From Mycobacterium parmense (lineage in GTDB: Bacteria; Actinomycetota; Actinomycetes; Mycobacteriales; Mycobacteriaceae), in the NCBI RefSeq assembly GCF_010730575.1, contig NZ_AP022614.1, forward strand, positions 868,001 to 932,000: a stretch of 64,000 nt of DNA, read 5' to 3'. Made by a program: the position numbers and the translations under genes. The notes below the pieces were generated by a model, which saw nothing but the letters and a program-made list of their open reading frames with translations, searched no databases and was not told where the DNA came from. Of this stretch, positions 24,596-34,637 are shown piece by piece. How positions within the stretch are numbered: the stretch's first letter is position 1; every line of letters begins with the position of its first letter.

Positions 24596-25849
24596 TCAGT
24601 ACCGCCCGAAGGTGAGCGCCACGTTGTGCCCACCGAACCCGAACGAGTTGTTGATCGCGTAGTCGTACTTGCCGGGCCGCGGCTTGCCGGCCACCACGTC
24701 CAGATCGATTTCCGGATCGAGGTTTTGCAGGTTCAGTGTCGGCGGGACGACCTGGTCGCGCAGCGCGAGCACGGTCAGGATCGACTCGACCGCGCCCACC
24801 GCGCCGACCGAGTGACCCAGCGCCGCCTTGGGTGCGTACACCGCCGGCTTGTTGCTGCCCAAAGCGTTGTTGATCGCCCGGCTCTCGGCCAGGTCACCCA
24901 CCGACGTCCCGGTCGCGTGCGCATTGATGTGGTGAATGTCGCCCGGGGTCAAGCCCGCCAACTGGATCGCCCGGGTCATCGCGTGCCCGGCGCGTTCACC
25001 GTTGGGGTCCGGGGCAACCATGTGGTAGCCGTCCGAGGTGATGCTGGCGCCCATCAGCCGCGCGAGGATGTTGGCCCCGCGAGCCTTGGCGTGCTCCTCG
25101 GTCTCGATCACCATCAGCGCACCGGCCTCGCCGAAGACGAAGCCCGTGCGGTCCCTGTCGAACGGGCGGCAGGCGCCTTCGGGGTCGTCGTTCTTGGTGG
25201 ACATCACGATGCGCATCTGGGCGAAGGCCGCGATGGGCACCGCTTCGATCCTGGTCTCGACGCCGCCGCAGATGGCGATGTCGGCCTCACCGAAGACGAT
25301 GTTGCGCCACGCCTGGGCGATGCCCTCGGAACCGGATGCGCACGCCGACACCGGCGTGATGACGCCTGCCTTGGCGTGGCGTTCCAGCCCCACCGCCGCC
25401 GAGGCGCCGTTGGGCATGTACTTCTGCACCCCGAGCGGCGAGACGGCCTTCATGCCTCGCTGACGCATGTCGTCGTAGCTGAAGACCATCTCCTCCGACG
25501 AGCCCATCCCGGTGCCGATGGAAACCATCAGCCTGTTGTTGTCGACCTCGGGCGAACCTGCGCTCTCCCAGACCCGCCGTCCCAAGATGGTCGACATCCT
25601 TTGCAGGTAACCCGTCCGTCGCAGCTCGACGCGCGTCAGCTGCGTGTCGAACTCCTCGAGGAGGTGCCCACCGATGCGCACCGGCAGGTCGAATTCCTCG
25701 ACGAACGGGTCCTCCAGCTTGCGAATTCCACTTCGGCTGTCAAGCAACAACTTCCAGGTGTTCTCGACGTCGGTGGCCAGCGCGGTCGTCATGGCGACGC
25801 CAGTGACGACCACATTCGGGAGCGTCTTCCCGGTAACCAGCTCTGTCAT
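24596..25849 (-). CDS. kasB: Beta-ketoacyl-ACP synthase KasB
   Basis: A 417-residue FAS-II condensing enzyme. The catalytic Cys lies in [15 protein letters not shown], the two His in [11 protein letters not shown] and [11 protein letters not shown], and the glycine-rich end [10 protein letters not shown] is the malonyl-site loop. KasB performs the last elongations of the meromycolate chain on AcpM. It is about two thirds identical by eye to KasA next door, reflecting an old tandem duplication. The start is the ATG at 25849, 25 bases after the kasA stop; the AAGGAAGG before it is unusually distant (about 18 bases), and the M. tuberculosis entry has a longer N terminus. Confidence 0.93.
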   Translation of the reverse strand: MTELVTGKTLPNVVVTGVAMTTALATDVENTWKLLLDSRSGIRKLEDPFVEEFDLPVRIGGHLLEEFDTQLTRVELRRTGYLQRMSTILGRRVWESAGSPEVDNNRLMVSIGTGMGSSEEMVFSYDDMRQRGMKAVSPLGVQKYMPNGASAAVGLERHAKAGVITPVSACASGSEGIAQAWRNIVFGEADIAICGGVETRIEAVPIAAFAQMRIVMSTKNDDPEGACRPFDRDRTGFVFGEAGALMVIETEEHAKARGANILARLMGASITSDGYHMVAPDPNGERAGHAMTRAIQLAGLTPGDIHHINAHATGTSVGDLAESRAINNALGSNKPAVYAPKAALGHSVGAVGAVESILTVLALRDQVVPPTLNLQNLDPEIDLDVVAGKPRPGKYDYAINNSFGFGGHNVALTFGRY

Positions 25850-25874
25850 GGGTCTTGCGAACGTTCCTTCCTTG

Positions 25875-27125
25875 CTAGTAGCGCCCAAATGCGAGCGCCA
25901 CATTGTGGCCGCCGAAACCGAACGAGTTGTTGATTGCGTAACGATATTCGCCGTAACGAGGTTCGCCCGCGACAACATCGAGATCGATCTCGGGGTCCGG
26001 TGTTTCGTAATTCAATGTCGGTGGTATGACGCCGTCCCGAAGGGTCAACACCGTGAGTACCGATTCCAGCGCCCCGACCGCGCCGATGGAGTGGCCCAGC
26101 GCCGACTTCGGCGCGTAGACCGCGGCCTGCTCGCAACCGGCGACCCGGATGGCGTTGGCCTCCGCGGTGTCACCGATCGGTGTCGCCGTCCCGTGAGCGT
26201 TGACGTGGTCGATGTCCTTGGCGGACAAGCCCGCCAGTTCCAGCGCACGCGTCATCGCGCGGCCGGCCCGCACACCGTCCGCCGCCGGGGCCACCATGTG
26301 GAACGCGTCCGAGGTGATGCCGGCGCCGAGCAGGCGGGCCAGTGGCTTGGCGCCGCGGGCCTTGGCGTGCTCCTCGGTCTCGATCAGCATGAGCGCCCCG
26401 GCCTCGCCGAACACGAAGCCGTCGCGGTCCTTGTCGAACGGCCGCGACGCGCGCTCGGGCTCGTCGTTGCGGGTCGACATGGCCCGCATCATCGAGAACG
26501 CCGCGATGGGCAGCGCCTCGATGGGGCCCTCGACGCCGCCGCACACGGCGACGTCGGCGTCACCCATGACGATCTGACGCCACGCGTGGGCGATGGCCTC
26601 CGAGCCCGACGAGCACGCCGACACCGGGGTCATCACCCCGGCACGCGCGCCCAGCGCGAGGCCGACGACCGCGGCGGCCCCGTTCGGCATGATCATCTGA
26701 ACGGCGAGCGGCGACACCTTACGGGGGCCGCCCTCGTTCATCAGGTCATAGCTCTCGATGACCCGCTCGGCGCCGCCCAGCCCGGTTCCGACCACGACGG
26801 CGAACCGGTCCGGGTCGACCTCCGGGCTGCCGGCGGTCTCCCACAGCTGGCCGCTGAGCAACTTGCCCATCCGCTGGACGTACGACATGCGCCGCAGGTC
26901 CAGCCGCCCCATGTGGTTGTCGACCGGCTCCTTGAGGTGTCCGCCGATCTTGACGGGGAGGTCCCACTTGGTGATGTAGTCGTCTTCGAGGACGTGGATG
27001 CCGCTCTCGCCGGCCAGCAAACCCTTCCACGTGCTCTCGATGTCCGGCGCGACCGATGTCGTTGCCGTGACGGCGGTTACCACAACGCTGGGGTAACCGC
27101 CATTAGCAGTGGAAGGCTTGGTCAC
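25875..27125 (-). CDS. kasA: Beta-ketoacyl-ACP synthase KasA
   Basis: A 416-residue condensing enzyme, the same length as M. tuberculosis KasA. The catalytic Cys is in [17 protein letters not shown] (about residue 171) and the catalytic histidines in [11 protein letters not shown] and [11 protein letters not shown]. It carries out early elongation of meromycolate precursors from malonyl-AcpM and is essential and a drug target in M. tuberculosis. The GTG start at 27125 overlaps the acpM stop in GTGA form, so acpM and kasA are translationally coupled. Confidence 0.95.
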   Translation of the reverse strand: MTKPSTANGGYPSVVVTAVTATTSVAPDIESTWKGLLAGESGIHVLEDDYITKWDLPVKIGGHLKEPVDNHMGRLDLRRMSYVQRMGKLLSGQLWETAGSPEVDPDRFAVVVGTGLGGAERVIESYDLMNEGGPRKVSPLAVQMIMPNGAAAVVGLALGARAGVMTPVSACSSGSEAIAHAWRQIVMGDADVAVCGGVEGPIEALPIAAFSMMRAMSTRNDEPERASRPFDKDRDGFVFGEAGALMLIETEEHAKARGAKPLARLLGAGITSDAFHMVAPAADGVRAGRAMTRALELAGLSAKDIDHVNAHGTATPIGDTAEANAIRVAGCEQAAVYAPKSALGHSIGAVGALESVLTVLTLRDGVIPPTLNYETPDPEIDLDVVAGEPRYGEYRYAINNSFGFGGHNVALAFGRY

Positions 27126-27469
27126 TTGCTGTCCGCTTCCATCCTCGCCTTGACATTGGCAACGGCCTCGGGGTTCTCCGACTCCAGCTTGGCGCGCAGC
27201 GCAGCGGCGGCCTCGGGGTCTTCTTCCTCGAGCTTCTGGATGTAGGAGACGACGTCACCGACGGTGCGCAGCCCGGCGAGGTCCTCGTCGGGGATCTTCA
27301 CGCCGTACTTGTCCTCGGTCTGGACGGCGATCTCGACCATCGACAGCGAGTCGATGTCCAGGTCGTCGACGAACGACTTCTCCGGGGTGACCTCGGAGGG
27401 CTCGATACCGGTGACCTCTTCGATGATCTCGGCGATACCGGCGATGATTTCTTCCTGAGTTACAGGCAC
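27122..27469 (-). CDS. acpM: Meromycolate extension acyl carrier protein AcpM
   Basis: A 115-residue acidic acyl carrier protein, the length of M. tuberculosis Acp[12 protein letters not shown] carries the phosphopantetheine-attachment Ser at residue 41. After the usual 80-residue carrier fold there is the mycobacterial C-terminal extension ([20 protein letters not shown]), which is predicted flexible. It shuttles growing meromycolate chains among FAS-II enzymes. The start is a GTG at 27469 with GAAGGGAAG about six bases upstream. It lies 86 bases behind fabD. Confidence 0.95.
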   Translation of the reverse strand: MPVTQEEIIAGIAEIIEEVTGIEPSEVTPEKSFVDDLDIDSLSMVEIAVQTEDKYGVKIPDEDLAGLRTVGDVVSYIQKLEEEDPEAAAALRAKLESENPEAVANVKARMEADSK

Positions 27470-27555
27470 GGCGTGCTTCCCTTCGTGATTGATGTGCTAT
27501 TCGTACAGATGTGGCGTATCTGGTTGTGCGGCATTACAACTGGACGGGGCGGTCT

Positions 27556-28467
27556 CTACAGTTCCGCCAGCCCGTCCAGATCTGCGGGTGATTTGACGGC
27601 ATGCGCCGGCACCCCCCGAAGTTCGCGTTTGGCGATACCGGTGAGAGTGCCCGCGGGCGGGAACTCCACGATCGCCGTAACCCCCCTGTCGCGCATCGTC
27701 GCCGTGCACAGGTCCCAGCGCACCGGCCGGGTCAGCTGCGCGACCAGCGAGTCCATCGCCGCGGCGGCGGACGTGACGGGCTTGCCGTCGTAGTTGGACA
27801 GCAGCGTCGCGGTGGGCTCGGCCGTGGCGACGGCGGCCGCCGCGGCGGCGTAGCGGTCCAGGGCCGGGGCCATGTACTTGGTGTGGAACGCGCCGGCCAC
27901 GCCCAGGGCGCGCACCCGCGCCTTGGCCGGCGGGTCCTCGGCGAGCTTCTCCAGCGCGGCCAGCGGGCCCGCGGCGACGATCTGGCCGGGGGCGTTGCGG
28001 TTGGCGGGGAAGAGGTCCAGCTGCTCGAGGCGGTTCAGCACGTCGGCCTCGTCGCCGCCGAGCACCGCGCTCATGCCGGTCGGTTCGACGGCGCAGGCCT
28101 TGGCCATCTCGGCGCCGCGGGTGGCGGCCAGTGAGACGGCGTCGTCGGCGTCGATCACCCCGGCGATCGCGTAGGCCGCGATCTCGCCGACGGAGTGGCC
28201 GGCCACGATCAGCTCCTGCGGGGAGCCGAGCAGGCCGCGTTGCGTGAGTTCGCGGTGGGCGAGCAGCGTCGCCGCCACCACCAGCGGCTGGGTGACCGCG
28301 GTGTCGGTGATCTCGTCGGCCGACGCGGTGGTGCCCAGGCGTACGAGGTCGAGGCCGCTGACCTTGGACCACGTCGCGAGCTGGTCCGCGGCACCGGGCA
28401 GCTCGAGCCACGGGGAGAGCATCCCCTCGGTCTGTGAGCCCTGTCCGGGCGCGAGTAATGCGATCAC
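27556..28467 (-). CDS. fabD: Malonyl-CoA:ACP transacylase FabD
   Basis: A 303-residue malonyl-CoA:ACP transacylase. LLAPGQGSQTEGML is the N-terminal oxyanion motif and the nucleophile is Ser92 in VAGHSVGEIAAY; AFHTKYMAP contains the catalytic His. It charges AcpM with malonate for KasA and KasB. It is the first gene of the FAS-II operon. The start is a GTG at 28465-28467; an ATG two bases upstream is out of frame. An inverted repeat that fits the MabR operator lies about 67-87 bases upstream. Confidence 0.93.
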   Translation of the reverse strand: MIALLAPGQGSQTEGMLSPWLELPGAADQLATWSKVSGLDLVRLGTTASADEITDTAVTQPLVVAATLLAHRELTQRGLLGSPQELIVAGHSVGEIAAYAIAGVIDADDAVSLAATRGAEMAKACAVEPTGMSAVLGGDEADVLNRLEQLDLFPANRNAPGQIVAAGPLAALEKLAEDPPAKARVRALGVAGAFHTKYMAPALDRYAAAAAAVATAEPTATLLSNYDGKPVTSAAAAMDSLVAQLTRPVRWDLCTATMRDRGVTAIVEFPPAGTLTGIAKRELRGVPAHAVKSPADLDGLAEL

Positions 28468-28533
28468 ATGTCTAAGAGAACACTGTGGAAACGGTTTTGG
28501 CGGGTGTATCAGATTATGAACCTCGTCTTAGTC

Positions 28534-28554
28534 TTTTGTGAACACCTTACAAAA
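28534..28554. promoter_or_regulatory. Inverted repeat upstream of fabD, likely MabR operator
   Basis: TTTTGT (28534-28539), nine bases, then ACAAAA (28549-28554) make a perfect 6+6 inverted repeat. I recall this repeat from published work as the MabR site before fabD. It lies between the mabR stop and the fabD start in the expected place. Confidence 0.8.
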
Positions 28555-28604
28555 CCGCTCGGTAAGCTACGTGTTCGATACCGTCCCGCGACTTGTGGCT
28601 TGGG

Positions 28605-29933
28605 TCACTGCGGTCCATTGTGGCTCATCGCGGGGCCCTTGAGCGGCAGCGGAACGGCCGGCCTGGCTGTGCCCGCGACACCCGAAGGGCTGGTGGGGTA
28701 ATTCAGCTGGCCAACGGTCGCGGCGATGCGCAGCACATACGCGTCGCGGGGGTCGGTGGGGTCCCGTCCGGTGAAGTCGGTGATGCGCTTGAGCCGGTAG
28801 CGGACGGTGTTTGGATGAACGAACAACTTCCTGGCACAGGCCTCAATTGCGCCGCCACAATCTAAGTAAGCGTCCAGGGTCTCGATCAGCGTGGGCCCGG
28901 CGTCGGCCATGGGTCCCATCACGTCGGTGTGCAGAGCCACGATCGCCGACGCGTCGCCCATCAGGGCGCGCTCGGGAAGCAGCTCTCGCGCCGCGACGGG
29001 GCGGGGAGCGCCGCGCCAGCCGGCCACGGCATTCATGCCGGAGATGGCCTCGCTGGCGCTGTGGTAAGCCGCGGTCAGCATGGGCGCGGTGGGCCCGATC
29101 ACCACCGGCCCGTCGGAGAACGCCTGCAGCAGGTCGGCCAGGAACTTGTCGGTGGGCGTCAGCTGGCCGGAGACGATCGCGACCAGCCAGGTTCCATGCA
29201 CGTCGGTGAGCGCGGCGCGGCCGTGGCGGACGGCGATGTCGCGGACGCGCTGCATGGCCCGCTGGCTGTCGCCGTGGCCCGTCGAGCCGTCGCGGCCGGG
29301 CGCGGGCGTGCCGACCACCACCGTCGCCGGCGACGTGGTGTCCCAGCTCAGCGCGGCGGCCCGGGACAACAGCTCGGGTCCGGTGTCGCCGCGCACCACG
29401 GCGTCGACCACGCTGGCCTCCATCCGGCTGTCCCAGCTGCCGCGCGCCTCCGCGGCGTCCGCATAGGCGGAGGCGGCGGTGAACGCCAGGTCGCGGCTGT
29501 ACTTGAGGATGCCGACCGTCAGCGCGGTCAGCTGTTCCTCGGAGCGGGCCACCAGCGGCACGACCTCTTCGAAGAAGTCCATCGTGACGCGCACCATGTC
29601 GACGCTGTGGCGCAGCGCGATGCGGCGCTGCAGCTCCTGGGGCACCAGTTCGTAGGCCTGCGCGGTGTAGCTGACATTGCTGTGCGGGTCGTGCATCCAC
29701 TCGACGAAGTTCACGACCGTCGTCTGCACCACCAGCGCCACGCTGGCCCGCTGGGATGCCTCCAGCTCGGAGAAGAACGGCAACCGCTCCTGCATGGCGG
29801 TGACGGCCTCGGTGGCCAGGCGCCCGGAGTACTGCTTGAGACGGCGCAGCAGTGATTCCGGCACGGCGTCAAGGAGTTCCAGCGGGGACCGGGGGTGCTT
29901 GGCGAACGGGCCGGCGAAGGGGTTGTCATTCAC
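28605..29933 (-). CDS. mabR: MabR, transcriptional regulator of the FAS-II operon (PucR/CdaR type)
   Basis: A 442-residue regulator. The C-terminal part has the CdaR/PucR helix-turn-helix (ETLDAYLDCGGAIEACARKL, then HPNTVRYRLKRITDFTG, about residues 355-395), and the N-terminal 350 residues are a GGDEF-like/RsbR-like sensory region without a clear ligand motif. It corresponds to M. tuberculosis Rv2242, which binds upstream of fabD and is modulated by acyl-CoAs. It is directly upstream of the operon it controls. The C terminus is about 28 residues longer than I recall for M. tuberculosis. The GTG start follows a -10 box at leaderless distance. Confidence 0.88.
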   Translation of the reverse strand: MNDNPFAGPFAKHPRSPLELLDAVPESLLRRLKQYSGRLATEAVTAMQERLPFFSELEASQRASVALVVQTTVVNFVEWMHDPHSNVSYTAQAYELVPQELQRRIALRHSVDMVRVTMDFFEEVVPLVARSEEQLTALTVGILKYSRDLAFTAASAYADAAEARGSWDSRMEASVVDAVVRGDTGPELLSRAAALSWDTTSPATVVVGTPAPGRDGSTGHGDSQRAMQRVRDIAVRHGRAALTDVHGTWLVAIVSGQLTPTDKFLADLLQAFSDGPVVIGPTAPMLTAAYHSASEAISGMNAVAGWRGAPRPVAARELLPERALMGDASAIVALHTDVMGPMADAGPTLIETLDAYLDCGGAIEACARKLFVHPNTVRYRLKRITDFTGRDPTDPRDAYVLRIAATVGQLNYPTSPSGVAGTARPAVPLPLKGPAMSHNGPQ

Positions 29934-29939
29934 GTCTAA

Positions 29940-29945
29940 AACCTA
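29940..29945 (-). promoter_or_regulatory. Predicted -10 box for mabR, leaderless arrangement
   Basis: On the minus strand TAGGTT is followed by six bases and the GTG start of mabR, which would put the transcript start on the first base of the gene. Confidence 0.5.
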
Positions 29946-30015
29946 CGCCTGTTTTATGGATGTTCCCACCAAATGGGGTTGCGCGCCGTCGGCCAGCTGT
30001 CGCCCACCTGTCGCC

Positions 30016-30069
30016 GAGTGTGCGGCTGGCCGCACCCTCGGCCGCGAGTGTGCGGCCAGCCGCACCCTC
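30016..30069. repeat. Two tandem 24-base hairpin repeats, 30-base period
   Basis: Copies at 30016-30039 and 30046-30069 share GAGTGTGCGGC and GCCGCACCCTC around a two-base centre (TG or CA). Each copy folds on itself, because GAGTGTGCGGC pairs with GCCGCACCCTC with one mismatch. They start 26 bases after the aceE stop and lie upstream of mabR, so they may end the aceE transcript. They may also belong to a dispersed mycobacterial hairpin family. Confidence 0.7.
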
Positions 30070-30094
30070 GGCGGAAGGGGATCCGCGGCCGAGC

Positions 30095-32884
30095 TCAGGC
30101 CACGCCCGGATCGGAGGTCTGCTCGGGGGCGGCCTGGACGTCGTCGATCCGGTACTGGCGGGCGGCCGCGACGGGCACCGACGGATCGATCTCGCCGTCG
30201 CGGGCCAGCGCCTCGAGCACCGCCACCACCTGGGACTCGGCGTCGGTGTTGAAGTAGCGGCGCGCCGCGGGCCGGGTGTCGGAGAACCCGAAGCCGTCGG
30301 TCCCCAGCGTGACGTAGGTGCCCGGCACCCACGGCCGGATCTGCTCGGGGACGGCCCGCATCCAGTCCGACACCGCGATCACCGGCCCGGTGGCCTTCGA
30401 GAGGGCCTGCGTCACGTAGGCGACGCCGGCCTGTCGATCCGGGTGGCGCAGCTGCGCCTTCTGGACTGCCAGGCCGTCGCGGTTGAGCTCGCCCCAGCTG
30501 GTCACCGACCACACGTCGGCGGCCACGTCCCACTCGGCGGCCAGCATCTCGGCGGCCTTTAGCGCCGACGGCATCGCCACCCCGGACGCCAGGATCTGCG
30601 CCGTGCTGGCGCGCTGCTCGGTCGCGGCGCGATACCGGTAGATGCCCCGCAGCAGGCCCTCGGGATCGAAGTTCTCCGGCTCGGGCGGCTGCACGTAGGG
30701 CTCGTTGTAGACGGTGATGTAGAAGAACACGTTCTCCGGGTTTTCGCCGAACATCCGCGCCAGGCCGCTCTCCACGATGTAGGCGATCTCGAACGCGAAC
30801 GCCGGGTCGTAGGCGACCACCGCAGGGTTGGTCGCCGCGAGCAGCGGTGAGTGGCCGTCGGCGTGTTGCAGGCCCTCGCCGGTCAGCGTGGTGCGCCCCG
30901 CGGTCGCGCCCAGCAGGAAGCCGCGCGCCATCTGGTCGGCGGCGGCCCACAGGCCGTCGCCGGTGCGCTGGAAACCGAACATCGAATAGAAGATGTAGAT
31001 GGGGATCATCGGCTCGTTGTGCGTCGCGTACGACGTGCCGGCCGCGGTGAACGAGCCCACCGACCCGGCCTCGTTGATGCCCTCGTGCAGGATCTGGCCG
31101 ACTTCGCTCTCCTTGTAGGCCAGCATCAGGTCGGCGTCGACGGCCGTGTACAGCTGGCCCAGCCGGTTGTAGATCTTCAGCGACGGGAACCACGAGTCCA
31201 TGCCGAACGTGCGCGCCTCGTCGGGAATGATCGGCACGATGCGAGGCCCGACCTCTTTGTCCCGCATGACTTCTTTGAACGTGCGCACGGTCGCCATGGT
31301 GGTGGCGACCTCCTGGTGCCCGGAGCCCTTCTTCAGCGGCGCGTAGATGTCCCGGGCCGGCAGCTTCAGCGCCTTGGCCTTGGTCCGGCGCTCGGGCACG
31401 AAGCCGCCCAGGGTGCGGCGGCGGTCCAGCATGTAGCGGATCTCCGGGGCGTCCGAACCGGGGTGGTAGTAGGGGGGCAGGTAGGGGTCCTTCTCCAGCT
31501 CGGCGTCGCTGATCGGGATCCGCATCGAGTCACGGAAGGCCTTGAGGTCTTCCAGCGCAAGCTTTTTCATCTGGTGGGTGGCGTTGCGGCCCTGGAAGTG
31601 CGCACCCAGCGAGTAGCCCTTGATGGTCTTGGCCAGGATCACCGTCGGCTGGCCCTTGTGGTCGACGGCCGCGCGGTAGGCCGCATACACCTTGCGGTAG
31701 TCGTGCCCGCCGCGCTTGAGGTTCCAGATCTCCGAGTCGGTCATCTGCTCGACCAGCGCCTTGGTGCGCGGGTCGCGCCCGAAGAAATGGTCGCGCACGT
31801 AGGCCCCGTCGTTGGCCTTATAGGTCTGGTAGTCGCCGTCGGGGGTGCTGTTCATCAGGTTGACCAGGGCGCCGTCGCGGTCGGCGTGCAACAGCGCATC
31901 CCACTCGCGGCCCCACACCACCTTGATGACGTTCCAGCCCGCGCCGCGGAAGAACGACTCCAGCTCCTGGATGATCTTGCCGTTGCCGCGGACCGGCCCG
32001 TCGAGGCGCTGCAGGTTGCAATTGATGACGAAGGTCAGGTTGTCCAGGCCCTCGAGCGCCCCGACGTGCGCCAGGCCGCGGCTCTCCGGCTCGTCCATCT
32101 CGCCGTCGCCCAAGAAGCACCACACATGCTGGTCGGAGGTGTCCCTGATGCCGCGGTCGTGCAGGTAGTGGTTGAACCGCGCCTGGTAGATGGCGTTGAG
32201 CGGCCCCAGACCCATGGACACGGTGGGGAACTCCCAGAAGTCGGGCATCAGCCGCGGGTGCGGGTACGACGGCAGCCCGCCCGCGGCGTGACTGTGCTCC
32301 TGGCGGAAGCCGTCGAGCCGGTCCTGGCTGAGCCGGCCCTCCAGGAAGGCGCGGGCGTAGATGCCCGGGGAAGCGTGCCCCTGAATGAACACCTGGTCCC
32401 CGCCGCCGGGATGCGACTTGCCGCGGAAAAAGTGGTTGAAGCCCACCTCGTAGAGCGCCGCCGACGAGGCGTAGGTCGAAATGTGGCCGCCCACACCGAC
32501 TCCCGGGCGCTGGGCGCGATGCACCATGATGGCCGCGTTCCACCGGATCCACGCCCGGAAGCGACGTTCGACGTCCTCGTCCCCGGGGAACCAGGGTTCG
32601 AGCTCGGTCGGGATCGTGTTGACGTAATCCGTCGACGTCAGCGACGGGATGGCCACCCGCTGTTCGCCGGCGCGTTCGAGCAGCCGCAACATCAGGTAGC
32701 GCGCCCGCGCCGGTCCTGAGCGCTCCAGCAACTCGTCGAAGGACTCCAGCCATTCCGAGGTCTCCTCGGGGTCGATGTCGGGCAGATAGGACGCGACACC
32801 TTCGCGGATCACCCGCACGCGGTCGGGTTCCATTGCGCCGCCGGACGTTTTGGCAAGGTCGTGGCGCGCGAACTCGGTGGTCAA
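30095..32884 (-). CDS. aceE: Pyruvate dehydrogenase E1 component AceE
   Basis: A 929-residue homodimeric-type E1, similar over its whole length to M. tuberculosis AceE (Rv2241). [20 protein letters not shown] and the thiamine diphosphate motif [14 protein letters not shown] (GDG...) are clear in the first third; [12 protein letters not shown] and the [11 protein letters not shown] region lie in the second half. It decarboxylates pyruvate and transfers the acetyl group to the E2 lipoyl arm, giving acetyl-CoA. The start is a TTG at 32882-32884 with AGGAG seven bases upstream; the homologue begins at the same residue. It sits ahead of mabR on the same strand, with tandem hairpins between them. 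Confidence 0.95.
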   Translation of the reverse strand: MTTEFARHDLAKTSGGAMEPDRVRVIREGVASYLPDIDPEETSEWLESFDELLERSGPARARYLMLRLLERAGEQRVAIPSLTSTDYVNTIPTELEPWFPGDEDVERRFRAWIRWNAAIMVHRAQRPGVGVGGHISTYASSAALYEVGFNHFFRGKSHPGGGDQVFIQGHASPGIYARAFLEGRLSQDRLDGFRQEHSHAAGGLPSYPHPRLMPDFWEFPTVSMGLGPLNAIYQARFNHYLHDRGIRDTSDQHVWCFLGDGEMDEPESRGLAHVGALEGLDNLTFVINCNLQRLDGPVRGNGKIIQELESFFRGAGWNVIKVVWGREWDALLHADRDGALVNLMNSTPDGDYQTYKANDGAYVRDHFFGRDPRTKALVEQMTDSEIWNLKRGGHDYRKVYAAYRAAVDHKGQPTVILAKTIKGYSLGAHFQGRNATHQMKKLALEDLKAFRDSMRIPISDAELEKDPYLPPYYHPGSDAPEIRYMLDRRRTLGGFVPERRTKAKALKLPARDIYAPLKKGSGHQEVATTMATVRTFKEVMRDKEVGPRIVPIIPDEARTFGMDSWFPSLKIYNRLGQLYTAVDADLMLAYKESEVGQILHEGINEAGSVGSFTAAGTSYATHNEPMIPIYIFYSMFGFQRTGDGLWAAADQMARGFLLGATAGRTTLTGEGLQHADGHSPLLAATNPAVVAYDPAFAFEIAYIVESGLARMFGENPENVFFYITVYNEPYVQPPEPENFDPEGLLRGIYRYRAATEQRASTAQILASGVAMPSALKAAEMLAAEWDVAADVWSVTSWGELNRDGLAVQKAQLRHPDRQAGVAYVTQALSKATGPVIAVSDWMRAVPEQIRPWVPGTYVTLGTDGFGFSDTRPAARRYFNTDAESQVVAVLEALARDGEIDPSVPVAAARQYRIDDVQAAPEQTSDPGVA

Positions 32885-33032
32885 GTCACTACTCCTGCGG
32901 TTGGCTGAAGCTGGTCTCCCTATCGTGCCGCACGGGTGTGCCCGACGGATAGCCGCCGTCCGGTCGTCGCGGGCGGTTCACCCGCCGAACGCCGACTCGG
33001 CGCGTACCGAAACACCCGAAATTGCCAACCGG

Positions 33033-33038
33033 TAACGT
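33033..33038 (+). promoter_or_regulatory. Predicted -10 box for the lipoprotein gene
   Basis: TAACGT is followed by eight bases and the GTG at 33047. The spacing fits a leaderless or nearly leaderless transcript and supports that start over the upstream in-frame GTG. Confidence 0.4.
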
Positions 33039-33046
33039 CAGCAGCC

Positions 33047-33622
33047 GTGCTCAACGGAAGGCGTCTTGCGGCAGCGTCGTCCCGGCGTGGCGCCCTGACC
33101 GTGGGCTGTGTCGCCGCGGCGCTGATGGGGATCGTGGGGTGCACCACCGTCACCAACGGCACGGCCACCCCCGACACGAACCTGGCGCCGGCCTACCGCC
33201 AGTCGGTCTCGGCGTCGGTGTCCGCCTCGTCGGCGACCTCGAGCATCCGGGAGTCGCAGCGGCAGCAGTCCCTGACGACACGCGCGGTGCGCTCGTCGTG
33301 CGAATCGCTGGCCAACACCAGCAAGGACGCGATCGACAAGGTCAACGCCTTCGTCGGGGCGTTCAACTCGGGCGGCAACACCGGCCCCACCGAGGGCCCG
33401 GCCATCGACGCGCTGAACAACAGCGCCACCACGGTGCTCAACAGCTTCAGCGACGCACTGTCGTCGCAGCTGAAGGACGCGTTCAACGCCTACGCGGACG
33501 CCGCGCACGCGGTGGCCAACGCCATTGGCACGCACTCGCAGACGTCGGAGTTCAACCGGCGGGTGGACCAGCTCAACGACACGAAGACCAAGGCGCTCAA
33601 GCTGTGCCTGGCGTCCTTCTGA
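33047..33622 (+). CDS. Putative exported lipoprotein (Rv2240c-like)
   Basis: A 191-residue protein with a charged N terminus, a hydrophobic stretch ([16 protein letters not shown]) that ends in a lipobox-like IVGC, and then a Thr/Ser-rich, helix-rich domain. The Cys at about residue 29 would be the lipidated residue. The mature part contains [20 protein letters not shown] and a matching C-terminal Cys, suggesting a disulfide. It corresponds in place to Rv2240c. The start is uncertain because the frame stays open back to 32936; the GTG at 33047 gives a proper signal peptide. The function is unknown. It diverges from aceE across about 160 bases. Confidence 0.7.
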   Translation: MLNGRRLAAASSRRGALTVGCVAAALMGIVGCTTVTNGTATPDTNLAPAYRQSVSASVSASSATSSIRESQRQQSLTTRAVRSSCESLANTSKDAIDKVNAFVGAFNSGGNTGPTEGPAIDALNNSATTVLNSFSDALSSQLKDAFNAYADAAHAVANAIGTHSQTSEFNRRVDQLNDTKTKALKLCLASF

Positions 33623-33659
33623 AGGCTTGGGTGTGGACCGCGTGACGGCTGTGCGACGA

Positions 33660-33665
33660 TAATCT
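33660..33665 (+). promoter_or_regulatory. Predicted -10 box before the DUF3052-ahpE pair
   Basis: TAATCT fits TANNNT. It is followed by a leader of about 33 bases with a strong AAGGAGG at 33691-33697. Confidence 0.45.
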
Positions 33666-33704
33666 TCATCGCATAGCGCGCGGATGGTTTAAGGAGGCTC
33701 CACG

Positions 33705-34127
33705 GTGGTCGCGGCGGATCACGCCCCGAGCTACGCTCGCAAGCTGGGCATCCAACGGGACCAACTCGTTCAAGAGTGGGGCTGGGACGAAGACACCGAC
33801 GACGACATCCGCGCTGCGGTCGAGGAGGCGTGCGGCGGTGACTTGCTCGACGAGGATACCGACGAGGTCATCGACGTCGTGCTGCTGTGGTGGCGCGACG
33901 GGGACGGCGACCTGGTGGACACCTTGATGGACGCGATCAGCGCGCTGGCCGAAGACGGCGTGATCTGGGTGCTGACCCCCAAGACCGGCAAGCCCGGTCA
34001 CGTGCTGCCGGCCGAGATCGCCGAAGCGGCCCCCACGGCGGGGCTGATGCCCACCTCGTCGGTGAACCTCGGCGACTGGGCCGCCAGCCGGCTGGTCCAA
34101 CCGAAGTCGCGCGCCGGGAAGCGTTGA
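33705..34127 (+). CDS. DUF3052 family protein (Rv2239c-like)
   Basis: A 140-residue acidic protein. YARKLGIQRDQLVQEWGWDE and VIDVVLLWWRDGDGDLVDTL are the DUF3052 hallmarks; the end contains VNLGDWAASRLVQ. It has no hydrophobic or signal segment. AAGGAGG seven bases before the GTG at 33705 marks the start. Its TGA shares one base with the ATG of ahpE, so both proteins are made from one transcript, an arrangement conserved in mycobacteria. No function has been established for the family. Confidence 0.85.
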   Translation: MVAADHAPSYARKLGIQRDQLVQEWGWDEDTDDDIRAAVEEACGGDLLDEDTDEVIDVVLLWWRDGDGDLVDTLMDAISALAEDGVIWVLTPKTGKPGHVLPAEIAEAAPTAGLMPTSSVNLGDWAASRLVQPKSRAGKR

Positions 34128-34588
34128 TGCTTTCCGTCGGCACCACGGCTCCGGACTTCACCCTGCGCGACCAGAACCAGCAGCGCGTCACGCTCAGCGC
34201 CTACCGGGGCGCCAAGAACGTCCTGCTGGTGTTCTTCCCGCTGGCGTTCACCGGCATCTGCCAGGGTGAGCTGGACCTGCTGCGCGACCACCTGCCCGAA
34301 TTCGAGAACGACGACAGTGCGGCGCTGGCGATCTCCGTGGGCCCGCCGCCCACGCACAAGATCTGGTCGCTGGAGAGCGGGTTCACGTTCCCGGTGCTGT
34401 CGGACTTCTGGCCGCACGGCGAGGTCAGCCAGGCCTACGGCGTGTTCAACGCCGACGCCGGTTACTCCAATCGCGGAACCTTCGTGGTCGACCGGTCCGG
34501 GGTCATCCGGTTCGCCGAGATGAAACAGCCCGGCGAGTCGCGCCAACAGCGGCTGTGGAGCGAGGCGCTGACGGCTCTGCGGGCCTGA
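34127..34588 (+). CDS. ahpE: One-cysteine peroxiredoxin AhpE
   Basis: A 153-residue thioredoxin-fold peroxiredoxin, the same length as M. tuberculosis AhpE (Rv2238c). The peroxidatic Cys45 is in PLAFTGICQGEL, with Thr42 as the conserved PxxxT/SxxC threonine, and the conserved Arg probably lies in the YSNRGTF segment. No resolving Cys is visible, so it is a 1-Cys type that reduces peroxides and peroxynitrite and is regenerated by mycothiol or mycoredoxin. It is coupled to the DUF3052 gene by a one-base overlap. Confidence 0.92.
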   Translation: MLSVGTTAPDFTLRDQNQQRVTLSAYRGAKNVLLVFFPLAFTGICQGELDLLRDHLPEFENDDSAALAISVGPPPTHKIWSLESGFTFPVLSDFWPHGEVSQAYGVFNADAGYSNRGTFVVDRSGVIRFAEMKQPGESRQQRLWSEALTALRA

Positions 34589-34637
34589 AGTTTTGGGTTC
34601 CGGCGGTCCCAGCGTGTAGCCTGCGGCGCGGGCAACA

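Noticed and set aside
30851..32719. 622-codon frame opposite aceE
   Set aside because: aceE is strongly supported by full-length homology and a ribosome site, so this is a mirror frame.
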